Source: Ferruginibacter sp. (GTDB lineage Bacteria; Bacteroidota; Bacteroidia; Chitinophagales; Chitinophagaceae). Taken from it: a DNA stretch of 64,000 nucleotides. The notes under the pieces were generated by a model that saw only the letters and a program-made list of their open reading frames with translations, was not told where the DNA came from and made no database searches. Of this stretch, positions 1 to 8,746 are shown in pieces. The DNA lies in the NCBI GenBank assembly GCA_019638575.1, contig JAHBTN010000001.1, positions 124,001 to 188,000 of the forward strand, written 5' to 3'. Every line of letters begins with the position of its first letter. Positions within the stretch are counted from its first letter, which is position 1. A program made the position numbers and the translations under genes.

Positions 1-1
1 G

Positions 2-1684
2 CCAACTGGCAGCACAGTTTGTGCAACGCAAACTGCAAGTTTCTCTGTATCTGCTACAGGCAGTGGTTTAGCTTATCAATGGCAGGTTAGCACAACAGGA
101 TGCGGCGGCACATTTGTTAATCTATCAAATACAGCACCTTATTCTGGTGTAACTACAGCTACTTTAACCATCAACCCTTCTGCTGCAGCCATGAATAATT
201 ATGCATATCGCTGTGTAGTTAGCGGAACATGTACACCATCAGTAAATTCTAATTGTGTAGTATTAACAGTTAATACTCCCATCAATATCATTTCGGCACC
301 TTCTAATTCTACAATTTGCGAAGGTTTGCAAACTACATTTACAGTTGGCGCCACAGGTACTAACCCAAGCTATCAATGGCAGGAAAGTACCAATGGCGGT
401 GGCACCTGGAATAATGTAACCAACGGCGGTGTTTATAGCGGCGCTACTATTGCCACTCTTACATTAACCAATGTACCTGCTGCAATGAGTGGCAACCAGT
501 ATCGTGTTATTGTTACTGGTACTGCTCCCTGTGGAAATGAAACTTCTACTGCAGGTACATTACTTGTAAATACAGCACCTGTTATCAGCACACAACCTGC
601 TGCCAATACAACACTTTGCGAAGGCAACAATACAAGCTTATCAGTTGTTGCTAATGGTACCGGAATTAATCATCAATGGCAATTGAGTACAACAGGCAGT
701 GCAGGCCCATGGAATAATATTATTGATGGCGGTGTATACAGTGGAGCTACTACTGCAACATTATCTATTACCGGCGTTACTGTTGGTATGAACGGGTATT
801 TATACAGGGACATTGTTAGCGGAACCTGTACCCCATCTGCTATCAGTAGTAATGCAGCCATAAAAGTAAATACGGCAATAACTATCATCAGCCAGCCGGT
901 TGCTGTTACCAATGTTTGTGCAACTGGTGCGGCAAGTTTTTCAGTTGATGCTAACGGCACTACGCCAAGTTACCAATGGCAGGAAAGTACCAATGGAGGT
1001 ACTACCTGGACCAATATAAGCAATGGTGGTGTTTACAATGGAGCAACCACCATCACCTTAACACTTACCAACATCACTGCTGCAATGAACGGTAATTTGT
1101 ACCGTGCAGTTGTTACAGCTGCTTCGCCATGTGGTGCGGTTAACTCGTCCAATGCAGTTTTAAATGTAACGCCTCAACCTGTTATAACAACCACATCAAA
1201 CAGTTTACTGGCAGGGCAACAGGCAACATTAACTGTTAATGTTACTCCTGCTCCGGGCTTAAGTTTCTCCTGGTATTTGAATGGAGTATTACAATCAGCC
1301 ACCGGAAACTCGATTGTTGCCACTGTTAACAGCCTGGGAAATTATATGGTGATAGTTAGCAGCAGTACAGGAAGCTGCCAGTCGGAAACAATTGAGATAA
1401 AAGCTACACCAAGCACTAAACTGTTTATTTTCCCAAGCCCTAATAACGGACAGTTTACAGTTTCATATTACACCGAAGGTGCTACTACCACCAATCCTTC
1501 TAAACAAAGTATAGTTATTTATGACAGTTATGGAAGAAGAGTACATAACAAAGAATATACGGTAACACAGCCATACCAATTACATCAAATTGACATGCGT
1601 GGATTTGGCGGCGGTGTTTATTACATTGTATTAAGGGAAGCAAACGGAAATAAGATAAAAACCGGTGAAGTAGTGATAAAATAA
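2..1684 (+). CDS. Ig-like repeat surface protein with T9SS sorting domain, 5' partial
   Basis: The reading frame is open from the left edge, so the start lies outside the window; 560 residues are seen. The first part consists of Ig-like repeats of about 100 residues, each with a (Y/H)QWQ-S-T-G core, a GGVY-GAT segment and a YR-VV strand; the cores recur at bases 74, 371, 671 and 971, almost exactly 300 bases apart. A diverged fifth unit has the core SFSWYLNG. The last ~85 residues (IFPSPNNGQFTVSYY, then IYDSYGRRV, then GGGVYYIVLREANG) form a type A T9SS C-terminal sorting domain, which directs export across the outer membrane and surface attachment. Such proteins are often adhesins, but no binding target can be read from the sequence. 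The repeats are nearly identical in places, which points to recent duplication. A strong terminator follows at once. Confidence 0.9.
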   Translation, partial: PTGSTVCATQTASFSVSATGSGLAYQWQVSTTGCGGTFVNLSNTAPYSGVTTATLTINPSAAAMNNYAYRCVVSGTCTPSVNSNCVVLTVNTPINIISAPSNSTICEGLQTTFTVGATGTNPSYQWQESTNGGGTWNNVTNGGVYSGATIATLTLTNVPAAMSGNQYRVIVTGTAPCGNETSTAGTLLVNTAPVISTQPAANTTLCEGNNTSLSVVANGTGINHQWQLSTTGSAGPWNNIIDGGVYSGATTATLSITGVTVGMNGYLYRDIVSGTCTPSAISSNAAIKVNTAITIISQPVAVTNVCATGAASFSVDANGTTPSYQWQESTNGGTTWTNISNGGVYNGATTITLTLTNITAAMNGNLYRAVVTAASPCGAVNSSNAVLNVTPQPVITTTSNSLLAGQQATLTVNVTPAPGLSFSWYLNGVLQSATGNSIVATVNSLGNYMVIVSSSTGSCQSETIEIKATPSTKLFIFPSPNNGQFTVSYYTEGATTTNPSKQSIVIYDSYGRRVHNKEYTVTQPYQLHQIDMRGFGGGVYYIVLREANGNKIKTGEVVIK

Positions 1685-1704
1685 AATTTGTATTTTTTTT
1701 AAAT

Positions 1705-1737
1705 AAAACCTCTTACTTTTTTGTAAGAGGTTTTTTT
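1705..1737 (+). terminator. Rho-independent terminator after the Ig-repeat gene
   Basis: Stem CCTCTTAC (1709-1716) pairs with GTAAGAGG (1723-1730) across a six-T loop, flanked by an A run and a seven-T run. It lies 21 bases after the stop codon. Confidence 0.9.
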
Positions 1738-1814
1738 ATTTTGGCAGCAAGGATGATTGACAGTTATTGGTTATCTGCCAAACATTGTTAAATTGCAGCA
1801 CTAAAAAAAGAGTT

Positions 1815-2438
1815 ATGACAAATAAGCAAAACATTATAGCCCTATTAATAAGTTCCGTAGTATTTGTTTCATGTGCAGGAAATGATAACACTGATTATAC
1901 CGATAAATCTATTATTCCCGAAGGGAAACCAATTACAACAGGCAACCCCGACACCAGTTTGCCTACAACAGTTACTGCACCTGTGCAGCCAACTGTAAAT
2001 ACCATTAATATACCATCGGCAGAAGTAAACACTTTAAGCAATAATCAACCAACAGTAAGTACAGTTACTACGCAAGCTGCACCTGAGCAAAATAAGGGTA
2101 ATGTAAAATTAAACCCTCCGCACGGGCAACCCGGACATAGGTGCGATATTGCTGTAGGTGCACCACTCGACAGTAAACCCGGTTCGAGCACAACAGCACC
2201 AACTATTGTAACCACACAGCAACCTGCACAAACAGCCAATGCAGGTTTACAAGACCAAAAAACAGCACCGGGTATGAACCCACCACACGGGCAACCGGGC
2301 CACAGGTGCGATATTGCTGTAGGTGCACCATTGAACAGTAAGCCTGCACCAACTCCCGTAGCCGTACCTGCAGAGCAGGGAGCCAATGATGTACAACCAT
2401 TACAAGCGCCGGTAAAACCCGATACATCAAAAGGATAA
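1815..2438 (+). CDS. Predicted lipoprotein with two copies of an HGQPGHRCDI motif
   Basis: A 207-residue protein. The ATG at 1815 is preferred to an upstream in-frame start at 1767 because it gives a clean lipoprotein signal: positively charged start, hydrophobic stretch at 7-18 and Cys at 20 (FVSC, with an unusual Phe at -3). The mature part is Thr/Pro/Gln-rich and looks disordered. Residues 100-122 and 155-177 hold nearly identical 23-residue motifs, NPPHGQPGHRCDIAVGAPL followed by (D/N)SKP. Each copy has two His and one Cys, which could bind metal or haem or form a disulfide; this is inference. I recall the same motif in other short Bacteroidota proteins but know no function for it. It is a single gene between a terminator and the convergent ftsZ. 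Confidence 0.8.
   Translation: MTNKQNIIALLISSVVFVSCAGNDNTDYTDKSIIPEGKPITTGNPDTSLPTTVTAPVQPTVNTINIPSAEVNTLSNNQPTVSTVTTQAAPEQNKGNVKLNPPHGQPGHRCDIAVGAPLDSKPGSSTTAPTIVTTQQPAQTANAGLQDQKTAPGMNPPHGQPGHRCDIAVGAPLNSKPAPTPVAVPAEQGANDVQPLQAPVKPDTSKG
2112..2180 (+). repeat. First copy of the 23-codon HGQPGHRCDI motif
   Basis: In-frame duplicated segment inside the lipoprotein gene; its partner is at 2277-2345. At protein level 22 of 23 positions are identical (D/N before SKP differs), with several synonymous base differences. Confidence 0.85.
2277..2345 (+). repeat. Second copy of the 23-codon HGQPGHRCDI motif
   Basis: In-frame partner of 2112-2180. The spacer between the copies is low-complexity Thr/Gln/Ala, so only the motif itself is constrained. 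Confidence 0.85.
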
Positions 2439-2467
2439 AAAAAGGCCCCGCCATAAACAGCGGGACC
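2437..2467 (-). terminator. Terminator at the end of the dcw cluster
   Basis: GGCCCCGC (2444-2451) pairs with GCGGGACC (2460-2467) with one mismatch and an eight-base loop. Read on the minus strand the hairpin is followed by seven Ts, so it best fits the end of the ftsZ transcript. It sits directly after the stop codon of the convergent lipoprotein gene. Confidence 0.7.
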
Positions 2468-2501
2468 CCTCACTCAAAATACCAAACACAAACAAATATA
2501 A

Positions 2502-2530
2502 ATGCCGTTAGGCCAAAGGCTTAACGGCAT
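2502..2530. terminator. Hairpin between the convergent lipoprotein and ftsZ genes
   Basis: ATGCCGTTA (2502-2510) pairs with TAACGGCAT (2522-2530), and GCC with GGC inside, around an AAA loop. It lies 7 bases from the ftsZ stop. The flanks are AT-rich without a long T run on either side, so it could serve both directions. Confidence 0.6.
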
Positions 2531-2536
2531 AATTAT

Positions 2537-4444
2537 TTAATCAGGTTTTTTACCTTCTAAAAAAGTATTGATAGTGCTGATTTCTGCCTGGTTGTTGTCA
2601 TCAGATTTTACAGTATAGTTGCTGTAAAAACTTTCAACATTGGCAATAGAACTATGCAGTTCCATATTGCGGCGAAGGTAAGCAGGCACCGTTTCAAACT
2701 CGTTATTAGGATCGGCTGCGTTAATGTTGAACGACAAATTACGCAGTTTTGCAATCCGATCTATTGCCTTGCGTCGAAGTTCCTCTGCTTCGTCCTGCAT
2801 GGCAGGTTCCTCAACATCGGAATTCATGATAGGCTGAGCTGGTTGTACATGTTGCTCTTCCTCCGCCGCTTGATGGGATTTAACCACCAGTTGCATTTCA
2901 ATCACAGGTTCGTCTTCCTGCTCTGTCTTTTGCACAGGCGGTAGCTCATCAACCGGATTGGATTCATTTGCTGGTTGTTCCTCCGCATAAATTTGTGAAG
3001 GCTTCACCAAATACCCTCCAGACGAAGAAGGGGCGCTAGCTTCTTTATTTACTTTTGTAATTGGGTCTTTTACTTTTGCCGGTTTATCAATGGGTGGAGG
3101 ATCTTGGGGAATATCAAATTCTATAACAGGTATTTGATCTGATGCCGAAGATATTTCAAAAAACACAGGATTGTCATTCAATTTTTCCACAGTAGTTTTA
3201 CTTGGTAAATCCACTATGGTTTTTTCTTCAGGCATTTCTTTTAATACCGGCATCAATTCATCCACCTCTACACTTCTCTCCTGTAATGCAGGCTGCTCGG
3301 TAATTTCAGCAATTGCTTCCTCTTCTTCCTTTTCATCAAATTCAAGTATGGGTTGTATTATTTTTTTATTTTTAGCCGGATTATTTTTTTCTTCTTTTGG
3401 AGGCATCTCTAAAGTCATTACAATTTTTTTATCCGCTTCATCATCAACTTTTGTCTCCGGTTTTTTTGCAAACGGATCCTTATGTTCAAAACCCGTAGCA
3501 ATTAATGTAATTCCAATTTTTGCGCCCAGGTTATTATCGTAACCAAGGCCTAATATTACATCGGTATTTTCACCAGCCTGGCTCAACAGGTAATTTTGAA
3601 TTACTTCCACTTCATCCATTGTAAACTCATGTTCTCCCTCAGAAGAATTGATGTTAATTAAAATCCATTTAGCGCCTTTAATATCATTGTCATTCAGCAA
3701 AGGTGAATTTATGGCTTGTTCAATTGCTGTTTGTGCCCTTTCTTCGCCTTCGGCAGAAGCGCTGCCCAAGATGGCAACACCGCCGTTTATCATAACAGTA
3801 CATACATCTGCAAAATCCACATTTATCTGCCCCGTGCTGTTGATTACGTCGGTAATACATTTAGCTGCGGTTGCCAATACATTATCTGCTTTTGCAAATG
3901 CTTCTTTCATTTTTAAATTTCCAAACTGGTGGCGCAGTTTATCATTACTTATCACCAGTAAAGTATCCACATGATTTTTCAAAAGCATCACACCTTCTTC
4001 TGCCTGTGCAATTCTTTTTTTGCCTTCGTAAGCAAACGGTGTGGTTACAATACCTACCGTTAGTATACCTAAGTCTTTACAAATTTTAGCCAGTATAGGT
4101 GCGCCACCTGTACCGGTACCACCACCCATGCCAGCTGTAATAAATGCCATTTTGGTATTCACTTCCAGAATCCGTTTTATTTCTTCCAGGCTTTCTTCTG
4201 TTGCCTGCCGGCCAATTTCGGGATTAGCGCCTGCACCAAGTCCCTGTGTTAAATGCGGGCCAAGCTGAATTTTATTTGGCACTTTGCTTTGTGCAATAGC
4301 CTGTGCATCTGTATTGCAGATGATAAAATTTACACCTTCGATATTTTGCGAAAACATGTGGTTTACCGCATTGCTTCCGCCACCACCAACACCAATTACC
4401 TTGATGATGGAGGATTGATCTTTTGGCAAATCAAAATGTATCAT
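2537..4444 (-). CDS. ftsZ: Cell division GTPase FtsZ
   Basis: Tubulin-like GTPase that polymerises into the Z ring at midcell. The GTP-binding GGGTGTG motif is at residues 107-113 and the catalytic T7 loop NVDFADV at 208-214. The conserved domain ends near residue 320. At 635 residues it is far longer than E. coli FtsZ (383): an acidic, Pro/Glu-rich linker of about 260 residues follows. The usual extreme C-terminal peptide that binds FtsA is recognisable as VPAYLRR at about 586-592, but 43 further residues follow it. Last gene of the dcw cluster, 145 bases downstream of ftsA, so it may have its own promoter as well. Long FtsZ linkers are known in Bacteroidota; the tail after the C-terminal peptide is less expected. 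Confidence 0.98.
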   Translation of the reverse strand: MIHFDLPKDQSSIIKVIGVGGGGSNAVNHMFSQNIEGVNFIICNTDAQAIAQSKVPNKIQLGPHLTQGLGAGANPEIGRQATEESLEEIKRILEVNTKMAFITAGMGGGTGTGGAPILAKICKDLGILTVGIVTTPFAYEGKKRIAQAEEGVMLLKNHVDTLLVISNDKLRHQFGNLKMKEAFAKADNVLATAAKCITDVINSTGQINVDFADVCTVMINGGVAILGSASAEGEERAQTAIEQAINSPLLNDNDIKGAKWILININSSEGEHEFTMDEVEVIQNYLLSQAGENTDVILGLGYDNNLGAKIGITLIATGFEHKDPFAKKPETKVDDEADKKIVMTLEMPPKEEKNNPAKNKKIIQPILEFDEKEEEEAIAEITEQPALQERSVEVDELMPVLKEMPEEKTIVDLPSKTTVEKLNDNPVFFEISSASDQIPVIEFDIPQDPPPIDKPAKVKDPITKVNKEASAPSSSGGYLVKPSQIYAEEQPANESNPVDELPPVQKTEQEDEPVIEMQLVVKSHQAAEEEQHVQPAQPIMNSDVEEPAMQDEAEELRRKAIDRIAKLRNLSFNINAADPNNEFETVPAYLRRNMELHSSIANVESFYSNYTVKSDDNNQAEISTINTFLEGKKPD

Positions 4445-4589
4445 AGTTGTTTGTTTAAATGATGCCTCTTTATATTGTGCATCTGTAATTAATAGGTTAG
4501 TATTTTAGAAAAATTTAAATGATGAATGTTGTTTGTTTAATGTTAGAAACATTGGCTTCATTCAACATTTATCATTTTGCATTCAACAA

Positions 4590-5960
4590 TTATAATTTGG
4601 CATCTTCCTCTTCCTTAAACAAATCAATCAAACCGTTTTTAAAACCATCCATAAATGTTTTTAAAGATTTGCGTTGTTTTACTTTCACTACACCGCTTTC
4701 TTCAACAGGAGCAACGGTTTCATCAACCGGTTGATTTTTTAGTGAACCCGGTACTTCAATTTTCTTAAACTGTTCTTCAAACTGCTTGGTTTTATTTTCA
4801 TAATCATTATAACCTTTCAATATTAAACCAATACAAGTGCTGTACATAGGTTTAGCAAGCTCTTCAATATGCCCGCCTGCCAGGTGTTCGTTGGGATATC
4901 CAATCCTTGCATTTAATCCTGTAACATATTCAGTTAACTGTATAAGATGTTTCAGTTGCGATCCGCCACCTGTAAGTATCACACCGCCATTAAGCATTCT
5001 TGTATCAAGACCTACTTGTTTTAAATGATAGGTAACAAAATCCATTATTTCGCTCATACGTGCCTGTATAATGCCCGCAAGATTTTTAACTGATATTTCT
5101 TTAGGGGCCATGCCACGCAAACCGGGGATGGTAATAAAAGCATTTGCTTTGGCTTCATCGCTTAAAGCACTGCCAAACTGAATTTTCATTTGCTCGGCCT
5201 GTGTTTTTAAAACACCTAAACCATTTTTTATATCGTTGGTAATATTTTCGCCACCAAATGGAATAACTGCAGTATGTTTTAAAATACCTTCATAAAAAAC
5301 TGCCAGGTCAGTAGTACCACCACCAATATCAACAATGGCAACACCTGCTTCCAGGTCCTGGTCGCACATAACGGCTGCTGCAGAAGCCAGTGGTTGCAAC
5401 ACAAGGTCTTTTGTTTTAAGACCTGCCTTATCTACACTTCGGTTGATATTGCGTATAGCATTTTTATCGCCGGTGATGATATGAAAATTTGCACCCACTT
5501 TTACACCGCTGTATCCAATAGGATTAGGAATATTCTGGAAATTGTCTACCGTAAACTCCTGCGGTATCACATCAATGATTTGATCGCCGGCAGGAATATA
5601 AGTGCGGTACTGATCGGCAACAAGTCGGTCAATTTCCTCCTGCCTTATTTCTTCTTCAATATTTTGGCGTACAATATCTCCACGGGTTTGCAAACTTTTT
5701 ATATGATGGCCCGCAATGCCAACATACACCTCACCTATCTGAAGGTCGGGGTTGCTTTCGTAACAGTTTTTTAATGCAAGTTCAATTGCTTTTATTGTTT
5801 GATCGATGTTTAACACCATGCCGTGTTGAACACCATTACTGTTGGCACGGCCAAAGCCTAGTATTTCAAGCTTTCCGTACTCATTTTTACGTCCGGCAAT
5901 GGCTGCAATTTTTGTTGTGCCAATGTCCAAACCTACGATGATGGGTTGTTCCTGGTTCAT
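4590..5960 (-). CDS. ftsA: Cell division protein FtsA
   Basis: Actin-like ATPase that anchors FtsZ filaments to the inner membrane and recruits later division proteins. Seen here: phosphate-1 motif GLDIGTTKI (residues 10-18), the SHS2-type insert after it, phosphate-2 motif VDIGGGTTDLA, and adenosine motif ILTGGGSQL. The last ~25 residues (SLKTFMDGFKNGLIDLFKEE) can form the amphipathic membrane-binding helix typical of FtsA. The 456-residue length is slightly over the family norm because of a charged linker before that helix. It lies 101 bases downstream of ftsQ. Confidence 0.97.
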   Translation of the reverse strand: MNQEQPIIVGLDIGTTKIAAIAGRKNEYGKLEILGFGRANSNGVQHGMVLNIDQTIKAIELALKNCYESNPDLQIGEVYVGIAGHHIKSLQTRGDIVRQNIEEEIRQEEIDRLVADQYRTYIPAGDQIIDVIPQEFTVDNFQNIPNPIGYSGVKVGANFHIITGDKNAIRNINRSVDKAGLKTKDLVLQPLASAAAVMCDQDLEAGVAIVDIGGGTTDLAVFYEGILKHTAVIPFGGENITNDIKNGLGVLKTQAEQMKIQFGSALSDEAKANAFITIPGLRGMAPKEISVKNLAGIIQARMSEIMDFVTYHLKQVGLDTRMLNGGVILTGGGSQLKHLIQLTEYVTGLNARIGYPNEHLAGGHIEELAKPMYSTCIGLILKGYNDYENKTKQFEEQFKKIEVPGSLKNQPVDETVAPVEESGVVKVKQRKSLKTFMDGFKNGLIDLFKEEEDAKL

Positions 5961-6061
5961 ATTTGTTTGTTTTGAGTTTGAGTATTCTTATAGCCCATTA
6001 AGGGATAAGGTTTATTGTTTTTTTTATTTTTAAAAATTGTTTTTTCATCTTCTTTAGTTTC

Positions 6062-7219
6062 TCAAGGAACCGGAATATAGTCGTTCTTATTAGGCATTAC
6101 TGCCTTTGGTTGCCGGTGATCATTCTTTACCGGTTGTTTTTTCTGTGTTGGTTTTATATCCGTTTTATTTGTTTTTTTTGTTGTTGCAGGTTTTACTGTT
6201 TGTTTTGGTAAAACAGGTTTTTTAATTATTACCGGTTGTGTAATGGGTTCAGGTGTTGTTTCTGTTTCATCATTATCATCACGCTGTATTGATTGTTGTA
6301 TCATAGATGTGTCAGAAATATTTTTCGCATTATCGGGTAATAAATTATTAGTTGTGTCGCCTGCAGCTTGTTCTGCACGTTCTGCAATAAGTTTCATCAA
6401 TTGTAAGGCTCTTAAGGAATCTGATTTTACATCAGCTGCTCCTTTTCTGCGAGCCACCACCTGGTTGTTGTAGCTTATATCAATAACACTATAATTTTTC
6501 CAACCTGCCTTTAGCATTATATTTTTATAAAAAAGTTTCATTTTTTCAAACTTAACCTCCGCATGCCGGGCATCTCCAAAAATTATCAGTTGGTTACCAA
6601 TTTTAGGCACCATTTCAAATACTTTGTTTTCATTTATATCTACCTGGTCAATCATTGCCATACAAAAAGAATCTTTTTGAATGGCAAGACTGATAACCTT
6701 AATATCCCGCAGCAGGCTGCTATCGGCTTTTGACAATACTTTCCTGTCAAACGGAAAACCGGTAAACACCGGCAACCTTGCTGAAAATTTTTCGCTGAGT
6801 GGAAGCATTGTCAATGAGTCATCAATATAAAAACTGGCGCCCGTAGTGGTAAACACCCGGGCAATGGGTTCCCGCTCACTAACCGATACCTGTAAAATTT
6901 CATTATTATCAAAGTAGAGTTCGGCAGATTGTACCCATATATCTTTTTTAAGTTGCTGTTCCAGTTTTTTTAAATTGAAACTACCAATAGGTTTACCAAC
7001 AGGGTTTGCATTTTCTGAAATTTTTAAAGCATCCAGTATATCTTTTTTATCTACAAAAAAATTATTTCCAACTCCTCCATGAATATTAATTTCAATGCCT
7101 TTACAACTCCTGGCATCTTTAATTTTTATGGCTGCAACAAATAAAAAAATGGTAGCACCTCCCATAGCAACCCAAAGTGTTGCTAACAATATTTTTTTTA
7201 TCTTATAATCTTTTTTCAT
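6062..7219 (-). CDS. ftsQ: Cell division protein FtsQ/DivIB
   Basis: Bitopic inner membrane protein of the divisome that links early and late division proteins. One transmembrane helix (about residues 10-32) is followed by a periplasmic POTRA-like domain (about 41-115) and a beta domain. Sequence identity in this family is low, and the call rests on architecture plus position between murC and ftsA, where FtsQ is expected. The C-terminal ~90 residues are Lys/Pro/Thr-rich, look disordered and are longer than in E. coli FtsQ (276 residues against 385 here). Confidence 0.9.
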   Translation of the reverse strand: MKKDYKIKKILLATLWVAMGGATIFLFVAAIKIKDARSCKGIEINIHGGVGNNFFVDKKDILDALKISENANPVGKPIGSFNLKKLEQQLKKDIWVQSAELYFDNNEILQVSVSEREPIARVFTTTGASFYIDDSLTMLPLSEKFSARLPVFTGFPFDRKVLSKADSSLLRDIKVISLAIQKDSFCMAMIDQVDINENKVFEMVPKIGNQLIIFGDARHAEVKFEKMKLFYKNIMLKAGWKNYSVIDISYNNQVVARRKGAADVKSDSLRALQLMKLIAERAEQAAGDTTNNLLPDNAKNISDTSMIQQSIQRDDNDETETTPEPITQPVIIKKPVLPKQTVKPATTKKTNKTDIKPTQKKQPVKNDHRQPKAVMPNKNDYIPVP

Positions 7220-7282
7220 TTTAAATTATCCTTCTTACAATCTATTACATCATTAATAAAGACAGATTAAAGAAACAGGTTA

Positions 7283-8746
7283 TCATAATTTATTCTTGTT
7301 TATCAAAATTTCTTTAACAGGTTGCACCAGTGTATCAATATCGCCTGCACCAGCAGTAATTAGCAATTCCGTTTTATTTTCTTTCAACCAGTTTAGCAAT
7401 TCTGTTTTACCCATAATTTTTGTATTGCTGTTATTCATTTTGTTTGCAATCATTTCGCTTTCCACGCCTTCAATTGGTTTTTCCCTGGCAGGATAAATGG
7501 GTAACAAAATCACTTCATCAGCCAGGTTTAGTGTTTCTGCAAAACCATCTGCAAGGTCTTTTGTACGGCTATACAAGTGCGGCTGAAAAACCACCGTGCA
7601 TTTTTTTTTAGGAAACAACTGTTTAGCTCCCAAAATCAATGCCCTTAATTCTTCGGGATGATGTGCATAATCATCCACCATCACCGTGCCCGTTAATGCA
7701 TCGCCTGTTGCAGAACTTTGCTTTACTATATATTCAAACCTTCTTTTTACACCTTTAAAATCTGCTACTGCTTTCTTTATTTTATCCTCATCAATTTTTA
7801 AATATTTTGCAACCGTAATTGCAGCTAACATATTTTCAATATTATGCTGCCCGCCCATATTCAAAACCACATCTTTTATTTCGTAATCCTGTATCACTAC
7901 ATCAAATTGATAACTGCCGTTAAGCATCCTGATGTTGCTGGCATACACATTAGCATTTGAATTATGCAAATGAAAACTGAAGTGTTCAGATGCTTTAAGG
8001 TCTGCTGCTCTTTTTAAACCATACTTACTAAGCAATAAACCGCCGGGTTTTATCCTTTGTGTAAATTCAATAAATGCCTGTTCCATGTTTTCGGCAGTGC
8101 CGTAAATATCCAGGTGATCGGCATCCATCGAATTAATGATGGCTATATCCGGGCTTAATTTCAAAAAACTTCTGTCATACTCATCGGCTTCCACAACACT
8201 TACATTTTTTTTATTGCTTTGTGGCTGTACATTTTCCTGCATCCAGAAATTAGTGTTATAGTTCACAGAAATTCCACCCAAAAAAGCATTACATCCATAA
8301 CCACTATGTTTTAATATATGTGCAACCATGGTGCTGGTTGTGGTTTTGCCATGCGTACCTGCCACACATATATTGTATGTGCTGTTTGTAATGGCACCCA
8401 ATACTTCGCTGCGCTTTACAAGCCTGTAACCATTTGCAATAAAATAGTTCAGTTCTTTATGTTCTTTGGGCACCGCCGGTGTGTAAATCACCAATTCTGC
8501 CTGTTTGTCAATGAGCTCAATATTATCTTCATAATGAATCTTTATCCCTTCTGCCTCTAGTTGCTTTGTTAAAACCGTTTCCGTTTTATCGTAACCACTA
8601 ACTGTTAATTTTTTTTTATTGAAATACCTGGCCAGTGCACTCATACCAATACCGCCAATTCCTAAAAAATAAACCCTGCTTAACCCATCCACATTTTGCA
8701 GGGGCTGGTTTACATTTGATGACGATATTTTTTCACTTGTATTCAA
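7283..8746 (-). CDS. murC: UDP-N-acetylmuramate--L-alanine ligase MurC
   Basis: Cytoplasmic ATP-dependent ligase adding L-Ala to UDP-MurNAc, the first step of peptide stem synthesis. The N-terminal nucleotide-binding motif GIGGIGMSALA (about residues 29-39), the ATP-binding GTHGKTTT (130-137), ADEYDRSF and DDYAHHPEE motifs are all present; 487 residues is a normal length. No ATG lies ahead of the first motif, so the start must be non-ATG. The TTG at 8746 overlaps the murG stop as TTGA, implying translational coupling; a GTG 17 codons later is the alternative. Confidence 0.96.
   Translation of the reverse strand: MNTSEKISSSNVNQPLQNVDGLSRVYFLGIGGIGMSALARYFNKKKLTVSGYDKTETVLTKQLEAEGIKIHYEDNIELIDKQAELVIYTPAVPKEHKELNYFIANGYRLVKRSEVLGAITNSTYNICVAGTHGKTTTSTMVAHILKHSGYGCNAFLGGISVNYNTNFWMQENVQPQSNKKNVSVVEADEYDRSFLKLSPDIAIINSMDADHLDIYGTAENMEQAFIEFTQRIKPGGLLLSKYGLKRAADLKASEHFSFHLHNSNANVYASNIRMLNGSYQFDVVIQDYEIKDVVLNMGGQHNIENMLAAITVAKYLKIDEDKIKKAVADFKGVKRRFEYIVKQSSATGDALTGTVMVDDYAHHPEELRALILGAKQLFPKKKCTVVFQPHLYSRTKDLADGFAETLNLADEVILLPIYPAREKPIEGVESEMIANKMNNSNTKIMGKTELLNWLKENKTELLITAGAGDIDTLVQPVKEILINKNKL

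Noticed and set aside
2045-2473. 142-codon open frame on the minus strand opposite the lipoprotein gene
   Set aside because: It arises from the duplicated motif and low-complexity Thr/Pro codons read backwards; it is Gly/Cys-rich, has no sensible start region and crosses the ftsZ terminator.
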